Numbered from the stretch's first letter, positions 1-8,553 are shown. The stretch: DNA of 64,000 bases from VGSG01 sp040756375 (GCA_040756375.1 JBFLZC010000004.1:186001-250000); one strand, 5' to 3'. Notes: generated by a model from the sequence alone, not told the origin. Made by a program: numbers and translations.

Positions 1-1668
1 AGTGTGAAGTGAATCGCGCTCCAAGTAATCGATCTTGTCAACATCCAGCGGACCGCTAATAATTGATTTTAATATCCTGTCCCTGAAGGGCGATTTCTCG
101 TCTGCATTCATAATAGCGAGTACTGTACTTAGGTCCGTGTCCCATTCTGCACGGATGACATCTTTCAGGCTTCTTCCCGAATAGCAATCCCAGCGCGTCA
201 GCATATCCTCAGCATACCGATCATGTGCGAAACGATCATACGCCTCGGCCAAGTCATGTGCCATCGGGTAGTGCCCTATGTCGTGTAGCAGACTCGCAAG
301 CAGGAGTGCCTCTATGCTTGATGTAGACATAATAGAGCGAAAGACGCAGCTATTTTCGTCATACCAGAGTGCGCGAACCATCTCACAGCATTTTTCGAAT
401 GCTCCCAAAGAATGCACTGCGCGAGTATGGGTTGCCCCAGGATAAACCAGAGAGACAAAACCCAATTGGGACACTTGCGTCAAGCGAACAAAAGAAGGGT
501 GGTTGATCACTGCCTTAACCCGTGGCGACAGGGGAACCCGCCCCCCGGGGATCTGAATGTATTTGCTCAACGTCGATTTCAGTTCCGGGATCTCCCCCTC
601 GAGATCGTATAAATTCAAGAGCTTTTCGAAATCTTCGAGGGCTTCGTCGGCTGATTCATATTTCAGCTCTTGCATTCTCGCCAGCGAAAGCCCGGGAAAG
701 ACGTCAACTCTCAACGCTCCATCGGTGTGTTCAACTCTTTGTCCATCCAAGAGTCTCACTGCAATTAGCGTCAAATACCGCCACTGGTAAGGAGTAAAGA
801 CCGAATCGCGATTTTCCTTTTGTTCCTTTTCTCTAATTTTGCCGAGGACCGTTTGGATTGTTCTCCCAAATGAAAAGAGGTCAAAGACCTTGCTCAACTC
901 CTTCCATTCTATTACAGCAGCGTTGCCACCAGAATCCGATGAATGCACCATCTTCTCTTTCAGACGCGGGTGAGCATATTCGGGAGTATAATACACAGTA
1001 GTTTCATCATCTTCGCTCTTTCCGGGTCTTGCGAAATGCTTTGCGTAGCCGAGGTCGGCTACTAGAGCTGGTGACTTGTGAGCAATAAACACATTCCCCG
1101 GTTTGATGTCACAGTGGACTATTCCACTTGCGTGCAAGAAACTCAAACCCAACGCGACGTCTCTAAGATACGTGACGATAGCATCTCCGTTTAGGGAATC
1201 CAAATTGGAAACGATATATTTGTCAAAATCTTCAATGCCATCCAGAAATTCCATCAAAAAGTAAGGGAGCACGTACCGCTGATCTTCTATGATTGTCTCA
1301 ATTTGATCAGAGAGATAGATCTTTATGATATTGTGGTGCGTAAGACTTGCCAACTTGTCGCTCTCGGCGGTGAATACACGTATGATTTTGTCCAGTTTGC
1401 CATAGCGCGGTCTGGGTAGCTTTAGCGCTCGACTTTGATTCAATTTCTGGTCTTTTACTTCCCAGACAGTAGCCGTGCTCCCCAGCCCAACAGCTCTCAA
1501 CAGCACAAGCGGCCGCAGCTTCTCACTGATTTGCGGGATAAGTTGCGCAAAGACAGGCCGCTCTGTAGTGAAATCAAGAGCCTTGCGTTTGTCCGAGTAA
1601 ACCTCCTCAAGGCTCTTCAACAGTTCCTCATTTGCGTGTGAAAGTTCCGAATTCGGCGAGTCAGGCAT
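1..1668 (-). CDS. Ser/Thr protein kinase fused to HD-domain phosphohydrolase (3' partial)
   Basis: The frame is open for 556 codons from ATG 1668 to the window edge. Residues about 55-300 form a Hanks-type kinase: glycine loop GLGSTATVWE (61-70), ALK lysine at 83, catalytic loop HCDIKPGN (185-192, Cys replacing the Arg of HRD), DLG metal motif (205-207) and a YTPEYAHP segment. From about 388 the protein changes to an HD fold of the COG1078/dGTPase-like type: FVRLTQVSQLG, YPGATHTRAVHSLG (410-422), metal-binding LLHDIGH (460-466) and GPLDVDKIDYLERDS (539-553). All hallmark residues of both domains are present, so both could be active: protein phosphorylation and (d)NTP or other phosphate-ester hydrolysis. 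The C-terminus lies outside the window. The gene follows an ImmA/IrrE peptidase by 48 nt on the same strand and is probably cotranscribed with it. The biological role is unknown; defence or stress sensing is my inference. Confidence 0.9.
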   Translation of the reverse strand, partial: MPDSPNSELSHANEELLKSLEEVYSDKRKALDFTTERPVFAQLIPQISEKLRPLVLLRAVGLGSTATVWEVKDQKLNQSRALKLPRPRYGKLDKIIRVFTAESDKLASLTHHNIIKIYLSDQIETIIEDQRYVLPYFLMEFLDGIEDFDKYIVSNLDSLNGDAIVTYLRDVALGLSFLHASGIVHCDIKPGNVFIAHKSPALVADLGYAKHFARPGKSEDDETTVYYTPEYAHPRLKEKMVHSSDSGGNAAVIEWKELSKVFDLFSFGRTIQTVLGKIREKEQKENRDSVFTPYQWRYLTLIAVRLLDGQRVEHTDGALRVDVFPGLSLARMQELKYESADEALEDFEKLLNLYDLEGEIPELKSTLSKYIQIPGGRVPLSPRVKAVINHPSFVRLTQVSQLGFVSLVYPGATHTRAVHSLGAFEKCCEMVRALWYDENSCVFRSIMSTSSIEALLLASLLHDIGHYPMAHDLAEAYDRFAHDRYAEDMLTRWDCYSGRSLKDVIRAEWDTDLSTVLAIMNADEKSPFRDRILKSIISGPLDVDKIDYLERDSLHT

Positions 1669-1716
1669 TGAACGGGTGTTCCATACACTTAGGACTTTGG
1701 TGTTGGGGAGGGAGGG

Positions 1717-2415
1717 CTAGTCAAGCACAATCCCTAGCTCCAGGAGTCTTGTAGTCATTGCTTCAACGGAAACGTCAAAGAACGTGACCAGTGATGGTCC
1801 GGTTGCCTCTGATTGATATGTCGCGATGGTTCTGGCTAACGACCCTCTGCTCAAAGGTTCCGAGATGCGGCCAGGATGGCCAATGCTGCATATCTGGTTG
1901 GCCCGGTTTGAAACAACCGTGATCTCATTGCATTGAAGAAATTCCCGGAACTTAATCTTCACAGCCTTACTGGGCATGAGGAGCTCTGCAGCGAATCGAT
2001 CGGCTTCCACGTCGAGGGGGTCACGTTGCATGATGCCAGTGTGCTTCCTGCGCATAGAGCGGGTTCTCAAGAGCGTTCTCTGACCCTCTTTGCCATGAAG
2101 GACGATGTGACCAAGCTCATGGGCCAGTGTCCAATTCGTCCTGCCTTTTGGCACGTTTCCGCGAGCCTCGATGGTAATGGTCATTTCATCGAAGTCTACC
2201 TTGCCGTCCGCGGGTAGGAAATCCTCAGTGTGTCCCACCATAGGGACTCGCTCTATGTGCCAGCCCATCTCGTATAGAATGTCTTCCACGTTTACGGGAT
2301 AAAACTCATCAACAGTAGGTTGTCGGTCTAGACCCATCTCCCTGCGGCGACGTTCTAATAAGCCCATAAGCACCTTTTGTGCCTCAATGACAGGCCGAGA
2401 CACAGTCGTATTCAT
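1717..2415 (-). CDS. ImmA/IrrE-family metallo-endopeptidase
   Basis: A zinc metallopeptidase of the COG2856 type. The core shows TLAHELGHIVLH (HExxH zinc site) and, about 45 residues later, DVEADRFAAELLMP, whose Glu is the usual third ligand. Family members (ImmA, IrrE/PprI) usually cleave a cognate XRE-type repressor in response to stress or phage and mobile-element signals. I chose ATG 2415 because GGAGG lies 5 nt upstream; a TTG ten codons further upstream has no comparable site. The protein is 232 residues with no signal peptide, so cytoplasmic. No XRE repressor gene is seen beside it. It precedes the kinase-HD gene by 48 nt, which suggests the protease and kinase-HD work together. Confidence 0.88.
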   Translation of the reverse strand: MNTTVSRPVIEAQKVLMGLLERRRREMGLDRQPTVDEFYPVNVEDILYEMGWHIERVPMVGHTEDFLPADGKVDFDEMTITIEARGNVPKGRTNWTLAHELGHIVLHGKEGQRTLLRTRSMRRKHTGIMQRDPLDVEADRFAAELLMPSKAVKIKFREFLQCNEITVVSNRANQICSIGHPGRISEPLSRGSLARTIATYQSEATGPSLVTFFDVSVEAMTTRLLELGIVLD

Positions 2416-2523
2416 CTTTTCCTCCGGTAAGCCACATTTGTGCAATCACTTTGCGTTTGGAAGATTTCCTCCATGTCATTGCCTGTTGGATCGTGCACCG
2501 CAGCCCGATGGGGTCTTACCCAT
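2384..2523 (-). other. Leader with two coupled short reading frames before the peptidase gene
   Basis: Between the predicted promoter and the peptidase start are a 15-codon frame (2523-2476) and a 31-codon frame (2479-2384). They overlap by ATGA, and the second runs through the peptidase start in another frame. No strong ribosome site is seen for the first, so translation is uncertain. The layout would permit translational control of the peptidase. Confidence 0.25.
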
Positions 2524-2575
2524 GAATTCGCACGAGTCGTCAGCGAGCTTGGGTGCTTATCTTATCCGGTTTCGC

Positions 2576-2604
2576 AGTATACGTCGGGCACATTTCTGCG
2601 TCAA
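2576..2604 (-). promoter_or_regulatory. Sigma70-type promoter for the peptidase/kinase-HD unit
   Basis: On the minus strand TTGACG (2604-2599) is separated by exactly 17 nt from TATACT (2581-2576). Both boxes match consensus at 5 of 6 positions. Transcription would begin near 2569 and give a leader of about 150 nt. Confidence 0.6.
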
Positions 2605-2929
2605 ACACAATCTTCGTCTTGGCGCTCATCGACATGCCACTGGCGCACACTGAGCACCTAGGCCCACCAATAGAGTCCTCGTATGACTGCTATTGAAGTG
2701 GTGCCCAAGTCGTTCCAATATGGCCTTGAGCCTCCTGTCGCTCCGCATCTCACACTTCATATGAAACACCACGCAACTTAGTCCATTTCCATACCCGGAC
2801 CGACGGCCTTCATGCTAAACTGCGGTGGCAGATTTTCGTGCCAGAGCCTTCTCTTGCCCTCAACACTGGATACTTGGGCGGGCGGGGCAGGCTAACACAG
2901 CAGGTTCCATTGCGCGCCACAGGTGTTCA
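2605..2929. other. Intergenic region, no gene seen
   Basis: The region lies between divergent genes. I find no convincing reading frame with a ribosome site, RNA gene or repeat. A GTG at 2825 is in frame with the downstream hydrolase but would add 35 residues unlike the family. Confidence 0.5.
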
Positions 2930-3610
2930 ATGAGCGTGAGGATTTATGCGATACCTCTGGGTTCGAGCCAGTGCTATCTGATTCAGGATCGGGGTACCAT
3001 CCTGGTGGATGTAGGGCCGCCCAAGAAGCTCAGATTGTTCATGCGGGCCCTGAAGGATATTCCCATAGATCCGAGCCGGATCGGGCTTATTGTCATCACT
3101 CATGCGCATTGGGACCACATAGGGTCCGCGAACGAGATCAAGGAACTCACAGCGGCTCCCCTGGCCGTGCATCAGGCGGAAAGACGCTGCGTAGAAGAGG
3201 CTCTGAATCTTCTGCCTCCAGGAGTCACTCGCTGGGCGCGCGTCGTGGGGAAAGTCATGGCCGTTGCCGCGCCCTTGATCAGGATTCATGCAGCCACGGT
3301 TGACCTGGAAATCGGCAGCGCTGGAATGCCGCTTGATGATTTCGGGGTGGCGGGCAGAATCGTCCACACCCCGGGGCATTCTTCAGGGTCTGTGAGTGTG
3401 CTGCTGGATACCGGCGACGCGTTTGTGGGTGACCTGGCCATGAACCGGTTCCCGCTCCGATTGGGCCCGGGTTTTCCTGTTTTTGCAGAAGATCCGGTCC
3501 AGGTGAAAGAAAGCTGGAAACTGCTCTTGGAACGAGGAGTCAAAAGAATCTACCCCGGGCACGGACCACCTTTCACGGCTGACAAGATCCGACGGGCTGT
3601 GGAGCTCTGA
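2930..3610 (+). CDS. MBL-fold metallohydrolase
   Basis: A 226-residue metallo-beta-lactamase-fold hydrolase. The metal-binding HAHWDH motif lies near residue 59, followed by HTPGHSSGSVSV, FVGDLAM and a C-terminal YPGHGPP motif, the expected glyoxalase II-like ligand set. The substrate cannot be named; thioesters, lactones and phosphodiesters are all used in the superfamily. ATG 2930 is preferred because the protein then begins MSVRIYAIPLGSSQCYLI, the usual family N-terminus; no strong Shine-Dalgarno is visible. It is monocistronic, followed 28 nt later by a perfect hairpin. Confidence 0.85.
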   Translation: MSVRIYAIPLGSSQCYLIQDRGTILVDVGPPKKLRLFMRALKDIPIDPSRIGLIVITHAHWDHIGSANEIKELTAAPLAVHQAERRCVEEALNLLPPGVTRWARVVGKVMAVAAPLIRIHAATVDLEIGSAGMPLDDFGVAGRIVHTPGHSSGSVSVLLDTGDAFVGDLAMNRFPLRLGPGFPVFAEDPVQVKESWKLLLERGVKRIYPGHGPPFTADKIRRAVEL

Positions 3611-3638
3611 TACCGCCGTGGTTTGAAGAAGATAAGAA

Positions 3639-3674
3639 TCGGGGAGGACCTTCTTGTAAGAAGGTCCTCCCCGA
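3639..3674. repeat. Perfect 17-bp inverted repeat with 2-nt loop
   Basis: Arms 3639-3655 and 3658-3674 are exact reverse complements. It sits 28 nt after the MBL hydrolase stop and could end its transcript, but no T-run follows. It may instead be the edge of the repeat block to the right. Confidence 0.7.
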
Positions 3675-3699
3675 CCCCCTCCCCAAGAACTTCCACCAT

Positions 3700-3746
3700 G
3701 TTTCGGAATGCCCATTTCTCCAGCGGAGAAATGGGCGTTCCGAAAC
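3700..3746. repeat. 22-bp inverted repeat, one mismatch, 3-nt loop
   Basis: Arms 3700-3721 and 3725-3746 pair except for one G:T position. The right arm is also the start of the first copy of the duplicated cassette. Confidence 0.7.
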
Positions 3747-3943
3747 CCGTGACAATTTCTTGCCTGAGCCGTGGAGGTACCTCTCTCACAAAGAAGATTT
3801 CCCCGATCTTGCTTCTTTGAATGCGCATCAGCTCGCGTAGGATGTGGTGACCCCGGACTCGATCCGGGGGAACCGCATCAATCGAGCCAAGACCGCGACC
3901 GATGCGGTTCCCCGGCTAGACGCGGGATCACCGCATCCTACGA
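3725..3943. repeat. Duplicated intergenic cassette, copy 1
   Basis: The cassette has two modules. Module 1 (3725-3831) contains a TTTCTTGCCTGAGCC core and an imperfect copy of the gaggacctt-type motif. Module 2 (3831-3943) is a palindromic element with terminal repeats GTAGGATGTGGTGA and TCACCGCATCCTAC. Copy 2 follows at 3951 with only scattered substitutions. Reading frames crossing both copies look non-coding. Confidence 0.75.
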
Positions 3944-3950
3944 TCTGTGC

Positions 3951-4239
3951 GAGGAAATGAGCATTCCGAAAATCGTGGCAATTTCTTGCCTGAGCCGCGG
4001 AGGCACCTCCTTCACAAAGAAGATGTCCCCGATCTTGCTTCATTTGACTGCGCATCAGATTCAGGCAACTGAATTGAGAATAGCGAGACCTGTTCAGCCA
4101 GGCTCAGGATGGAAACACTGTAGCTTAGCTCGCGTAGGATGTGGTGACCCGGATCCGATCCGGGGGAACCGCATCAATCGAGCCAAGACCGCGACCCATG
4201 CGGTTCCCCGGCTAGACGCGGGATCACCGCATCCTACGA
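3951..4239. repeat. Duplicated intergenic cassette, copy 2
   Basis: Module 1 (3951-4058) and module 2 (4128-4239) match copy 1, but 69 nt of unrelated sequence (4059-4127) lie between them. The terminal inverted repeats of module 2 recur in divergent form at 38987-39093, so module 2 is a dispersed MITE-like family. Confidence 0.75.
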
Positions 4240-4402
4240 CCTCAGTTTCCTCGCGAGCGGCGGGTACGAGAGAGAGTTTGCCTTTCCTTGGTTCCCGTCA
4301 CGTTAAGAGAACATATGGAGACCATGAAGCTCTTATGATAAGAGAAGATTGTGCGGCAAGCTGTCGCGGTCATGAGTACGAGGGTTTTTCAGAGGGCTGT
4401 CG

Positions 4403-4678
4403 GTGCCGCTGCTGGCCGAGCTGAAAGGAACGAAGGTCAGGATGTGGCCGTTCGATCATAAGCCGCCGCACATTCATGTGAAGCACGCGGAGCACCTGGC
4501 CAGGATAGAGATTATGACGGGAAGCCTCATAGACGGATATTTGCCTCCTCGTGTTCGTCGGAGAATCGTAGACTGGCTGGACAGATGCAGGAAAGAGATC
4601 CTTTTACGGTGGCAACTTGCTTCGCGAGGAGAGGGATTCGGCCCGATCGGAGAGGATTGCGCTGAAAAAGGCGGCTAG
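4403..4678 (+). CDS. DUF4160-family protein (possible toxin-antitoxin partner)
   Basis: A 91-residue basic protein. The motif KPPHIHVKHAEHLARIEI near residues 22-39 is the DUF4160 signature (usually RPPHVHV), followed by the helical LPPRVRRRIVDWLDRCRKEILLRW tail. The start is GTG 4403 after an AGAGGG-like site. It ends 2 nt before a DUF2442 gene. DUF4160 and DUF2442 genes often occur as a pair and have been proposed to form a type II toxin-antitoxin module; activity has not been shown here. Both genes sit just after the duplicated repeat block, a typical position for accessory modules. Confidence 0.8.
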   Translation: MPLLAELKGTKVRMWPFDHKPPHIHVKHAEHLARIEIMTGSLIDGYLPPRVRRRIVDWLDRCRKEILLRWQLASRGEGFGPIGEDCAEKGG

Positions 4679-4680
4679 CC

Positions 4681-4938
4681 ATGAGACAGATTAAAAAGGT
4701 GGTGCCCAGGCGGAACTTCTTCCTGGTGCTGGAATTCGATAACGGCGAAGTGCGTCTGTTCGACGTCAAGCCCTATTTGAGGGGCACCTTGTTTGAGCCA
4801 CTGAAGGACGAAGGTCTGTTCAGGCAGGTTGAGGTCGAGAAGGACTTCGGAGGGCTGGTGTGGCCCAACGGAGCCGACCTCTGCGCGGACATGGTGTACA
4901 TGCACGCGGAACCTGTAGACGTCGGTGCAGTGGCGTGA
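4681..4938 (+). CDS. DUF2442-family protein
   Basis: An 85-residue protein with the DUF2442 pattern: FFLVLEFDNGEVRLFDVKPYL (residues 12-32), then an LFRQVEVEKDFGGLVWPNGADLCAD segment near 46-70. The fold is that of the NE0471 N-terminal domain. It follows the DUF4160 gene by 2 nt, so the two are almost certainly one operon and probably one complex. Which would be toxin and which antitoxin cannot be told from sequence. Confidence 0.82.
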   Translation: MRQIKKVVPRRNFFLVLEFDNGEVRLFDVKPYLRGTLFEPLKDEGLFRQVEVEKDFGGLVWPNGADLCADMVYMHAEPVDVGAVA

Positions 4939-5042
4939 ACCGGTCGCATCTAACAAGAAGTTCCTTCCCAGACTACTGATGCCCAGCGCGGCCGTTGATA
5001 GATACTGTTCAACCATCATCATTCACAGAGGGGAGGGCTGTC

Positions 5043-7379
5043 ATGTCCGCGTTGAGACTGTTGTTCCGCATGTTATTGGGGAAGCGACGTCCGACCGTCT
5101 CAGGCACCTTGTCTGTGCCTGGTCTCAACCACCCTGTGACCGTGCGCCGCGACAAGCACGGAATCCCGCACATAAATGCGAGCAATGATGAAGATGCTCT
5201 CTTCGGCCTGGGATTCTGCCAGGGGCAGGATCGGTCTTTTCAATTGGAAATGATCCAGCGAGTGGTAAGAGGCACACTCGCGGAACTGGTAGGTCAGGAT
5301 GCTCTTCCAATGGATCGCCTTTCCCGGCGAATTGGGTTCCATCGTTCCGCGGAAATGCAACTCGCAGCTTTGAATCAGGAAACACGGGCGATCCTGGAAG
5401 CGTTTGCCAAAGGTGTAAACGCGGGTCGCAGCCGCGGATGCAAGCGCCGAGCGCATGAATTCTCGATCCTGCGGGCTCGTCCCGGAACCTACGCAGCCGT
5501 CGATGTCATCGCGATGCTCAAGCTGATGGCTTTCACCCTGCCTGCAAACTGGGACATGGAACTTATTCGCCTGAAGATGCTGCTGGAGGACGGCGCGGAA
5601 GCCGTGCACGTCCTGGAACCATCCTATCCTCAATGGCAACCTGTTTCATCGCCGCCGGGAGTCTCCGCGGGCCAGGCCCTGGAGAAGCTGGCCGAAGATA
5701 TCCAGCACCTGAGCCGGGTGGCTCCGCTTGGTGGCGGCTCAAACAACTGGGCTGTTGCAGGGTCTCGCACCCAAACCGGGCGACCCATTCTTGCCAATGA
5801 CCCTCATTTGCCGCCGTTTGTGCCGCCACACTGGTACTTGGCGCATGTGCGCACTCCGGAATGGGGATTGGTGGGAGCTTCTTTGGTTGGGACGCCGGCA
5901 TTCGGCGCAGGACACAATGGCACTATCGCGTGGGGTGTGACTGCGGGATTCGTGGACAATACCGACCTGTTTATCGAGGAAATTGGGCCGGATGGCGCCA
6001 GTGTCCGAGAGGGAGATCGATTTGTCCCCTGCACGGTCAGGGTGGAGAAGATAAAGGTAAAAGGGAAGCCCGACGTGGAAGAGCGGGTGATCGAGACCGC
6101 GAGAGGTCCGATCATCAGCCCTGCGCTGGAAGGCGAGCTGGGAGCGATTTCGCTGCGTGCCACCTGGCTCGATACGTGGCCCAATAGCGATTTCCTGGGG
6201 CTTTACAGGGCCAGGGATTTTGAGGAATTCCGAAGCGCATTCAAGGACTGGTTCAGTCTGTCGCAAAATATGGTCTTCGCAGACGCAACGGGAGACGTGG
6301 GCTGGCAGTTGGTGGGCATCTCTCCTCGACGCAAGAAAGGGTGCGGCACGATCCCTCTGCCCGGGTGGGACCCCGACTGCGGCTGGCATGAGGATCCGGT
6401 TCCGTTTGAGAATATGCCCTATTGCCTGAATCCGGAGATGGGCTTTATCGGCACTGCCAACACGCAACCAGTGCCGTCCGGACAAGGGCCCTTCCTGGGA
6501 ATCGATTGGCTGGACGGATACAGATTGTCCCGAATAGATGCCCTTCTTTCCAGCCGCAATGACTGGGATCTGAAAAGCACACGGAACATGCAAATGGACG
6601 CGGAATCGGTCCCGTGGGCTGAGCTGCGAGATATCGTCCTCGGCATTCCTGCGAAGAGCGCTGAAGCACGGCAAGCCCTCGATCTTCTGAAGGGCTGGGA
6701 CGGCATCTTGTCGGCAGACTCGGTCCCTGCCACGGTCTTTGAGTTTTTTGTGTGCGAAATGATTGACCGGGTTGTTCGTGCCAAGGCCCCCCGTGCCGCA
6801 GATTGGGCCATGGGCAAGACTTTCGCGACTCTAGCGGGATCTTCCATGATTGCGTTCCGCCGCGTGGGCCATCTGGTGCGCCTGGTCAGGGAACAGCCGG
6901 ATGGATGGTTCAAACGCTCTTGGCCCGAAGAGATGGAGGACGCCCTGGCCACCGCCACGAAGCGGTTGAGAGAACGCTTCGGGAGCGCAAGCTCAGGTTG
7001 GGCCTGGGGCCAAGTGAGGCGGCTGACGCTCAAGCACGCATTTGGCGATCAACGGCCGCTTGACAAGATCTTCAACCTGGGGCCATTTCCCTGGGGTGGA
7101 GATGCCAACACCGTGAGCAATGCATCAGCCCCGATTTTGGAGCCCACAGTTAACCCCATCGTGATAGCTTCGCTGCGAATGGTGCTTGACGTGGGAAACT
7201 GGGACGAGAATTCGTTCTCTTTGCCTGGCGGTCAGTCAGGGAACCCCTTGTCCCCGCACTATGCAGACCTGTTGGCGTACTGGAAACGGGGAGAAGGTGT
7301 GCCCATACCGTGGTCCGCGGATGCGGTGACCCGTGCCACAGAATCGACCCTGCGGCTAGAGCCCGCCAGGTCTGCATGA
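5043..7379 (+). CDS. Penicillin acylase-family Ntn hydrolase
   Basis: A 778-residue member of the penicillin amidase family, which hydrolyses amide bonds of beta-lactams, acyl-homoserine lactones or related N-acyl compounds. The N-terminal part has VRRDKHGIPHINASNDEDALFGLGF. The autoprocessing site is GGGSNNWAVAGS, with the predicted nucleophile Ser233 (codon at 5739), followed by LANDPHLPPFVPPHWYLAHV and NGTIAWGVTAG. Length matches alpha chain, spacer and beta chain. ATG 5043 follows a GAGGGGAGGG site; an in-frame TTG at 4995 does not. No clear export signal is seen, although family members are often periplasmic, so location is uncertain. Quorum-quenching or peptide-scavenging roles are possible but not demonstrable here. 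Confidence 0.9.
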   Translation: MSALRLLFRMLLGKRRPTVSGTLSVPGLNHPVTVRRDKHGIPHINASNDEDALFGLGFCQGQDRSFQLEMIQRVVRGTLAELVGQDALPMDRLSRRIGFHRSAEMQLAALNQETRAILEAFAKGVNAGRSRGCKRRAHEFSILRARPGTYAAVDVIAMLKLMAFTLPANWDMELIRLKMLLEDGAEAVHVLEPSYPQWQPVSSPPGVSAGQALEKLAEDIQHLSRVAPLGGGSNNWAVAGSRTQTGRPILANDPHLPPFVPPHWYLAHVRTPEWGLVGASLVGTPAFGAGHNGTIAWGVTAGFVDNTDLFIEEIGPDGASVREGDRFVPCTVRVEKIKVKGKPDVEERVIETARGPIISPALEGELGAISLRATWLDTWPNSDFLGLYRARDFEEFRSAFKDWFSLSQNMVFADATGDVGWQLVGISPRRKKGCGTIPLPGWDPDCGWHEDPVPFENMPYCLNPEMGFIGTANTQPVPSGQGPFLGIDWLDGYRLSRIDALLSSRNDWDLKSTRNMQMDAESVPWAELRDIVLGIPAKSAEARQALDLLKGWDGILSADSVPATVFEFFVCEMIDRVVRAKAPRAADWAMGKTFATLAGSSMIAFRRVGHLVRLVREQPDGWFKRSWPEEMEDALATATKRLRERFGSASSGWAWGQVRRLTLKHAFGDQRPLDKIFNLGPFPWGGDANTVSNASAPILEPTVNPIVIASLRMVLDVGNWDENSFSLPGGQSGNPLSPHYADLLAYWKRGEGVPIPWSADAVTRATESTLRLEPARSA

Positions 7380-7425
7380 CCTGGCCAGCTGGATTGCGTG
7401 CGACGCATCAGGGTGCGGCCGCAAT

Positions 7426-7552
7426 CCCCCTCACCCTGCCCTCTTTGTGGGGCGGCCTTTCCAGGCCGCCGGCAGGCTGGAAAGCCTGCCCCACAAGGGG
7501 AGAGGATTTTTGAAATCCCCTCCCTCGATGGGAGGGGGTAGGGGGAGGGTGA
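7426..7552. repeat. Nested palindromic MITE-like element
   Basis: The outer arms (CCCTCACCCTGCCCTC and its partner GAGGGGGTAGGGGGAGGG) enclose an inner 24-bp imperfect hairpin, GTGGGGCGGCC with GGCAGGC...CCCCAC. The element fills the gap between the acylase and hydrolase genes and has no coding capacity. Confidence 0.7.
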
Positions 7553-7617
7553 GCTTTGGCGTAACGTGAAGTGCCGTACGCTACAAATAGCTATACAAAT
7601 CGTTAGAGGAGAAACCA

Positions 7618-8553
7618 GTGTCCAAACTGCTCTGGCTGGCAATCGTAGTGGTGGGAATCGCAATCCTTTTGCTCGTGCCATACTGGCTGGCTCAGCGAGA
7701 CCTAAAAGAGCTGACTCCGGAAACCCGTGCGAAACTTCCGGGGTCATTCGTGAAGCTGACGGAGGGTCATGCCTGCTGCGAATCACGGGGCCCGGCAGAC
7801 GGCCGAGTCGTGGTTCTGGTGCATGGGGCTACCATCGCAAAATACGTGTGGGACAGGAACGTTGATGCGCTTGCAGCCGCAGGTTTACGCGTAATTCGCT
7901 ATGACAACTTCGGCCGCGGGTATTCCGATCGTCCGCACACAACCTATGGAGTGGATCTTTATGATCGTCAGCTCCTAGAGCTACTCGATGGACTCAAAGT
8001 AAACGGGCCGGTGGACCTGGTAGGGCTATCACAGGGTGGAGCCATTTCAGTCGTGTTTGCGGCTCGGCACCCGGAACGAGTGCGCAAGCTCGTGCTTGTG
8101 GCTCCGGCAGGCACTCCGGTGCATCTCCCCTTTACCGCGAAGCTTGTTCGTGCGCCGCTGATCGGCGATTGGATCATGACGGTTTTTGGCAAGCGAGTGC
8201 TTTTGTCCGAATCGCGGCAAGCAGTCAAGGACCCTGCGATGATCAAGGAGCTGGAACAAAAGCTTCTGGATCAGCTCAGCTATGCCGGATATCTGCCCGC
8301 GCTCTCGTCAATGCTGCGAAACTACCCGCTCCAGGATCTTAGCGCTGAATATCAGAGCGTTGGACAGCGCCGAACTCCGACGCTGCTAATCTGGGGCAGC
8401 GCGGACAAGACCATCCCCATAGAAAACTCGAAGCGAGTCCAGGCAGCGATGCCTGCCGCTACTTTGAAAACGGTTCAGGATGCCGGCCACGGCGTGGTGT
8501 TCGAAAAGCCTGAAGAAGTTAACAAGCTGATAGTGGATTTCCTTACGCGATGA
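7618..8553 (+). CDS. Alpha/beta-fold hydrolase, membrane-anchored
   Basis: A 311-residue serine hydrolase. One N-terminal transmembrane helix (about 3-26, LLWLAIVVVGIAILLLVPYW) precedes the domain, so the enzyme is probably anchored to the cytoplasmic membrane. The oxyanion segment VLVHGATIAKYVWDRN, nucleophile elbow GLSQGG, acid in LIWGSADKTIP and histidine in DAGHGVVFEKPEE give a complete triad. The start is GTG 7618 after GAGGAGAAA. Substrate unknown; esterase, lipase or haloalkane-type chemistry is possible. A nested repeat, not a shared transcript, separates it from the acylase gene. Confidence 0.87.
   Translation: MSKLLWLAIVVVGIAILLLVPYWLAQRDLKELTPETRAKLPGSFVKLTEGHACCESRGPADGRVVVLVHGATIAKYVWDRNVDALAAAGLRVIRYDNFGRGYSDRPHTTYGVDLYDRQLLELLDGLKVNGPVDLVGLSQGGAISVVFAARHPERVRKLVLVAPAGTPVHLPFTAKLVRAPLIGDWIMTVFGKRVLLSESRQAVKDPAMIKELEQKLLDQLSYAGYLPALSSMLRNYPLQDLSAEYQSVGQRRTPTLLIWGSADKTIPIENSKRVQAAMPAATLKTVQDAGHGVVFEKPEEVNKLIVDFLTR

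Noticed and set aside
3771..4424. 217-codon plus-strand frame across the repeat block
   Set aside because: It runs through both copies of the palindromic cassette, with repetitive low-complexity sequence and no ribosome site.
5739..6674. 311-codon frame antisense to the penicillin acylase gene
   Set aside because: GC-rich antisense shadow; Arg/Ser/Pro-rich product without motifs.
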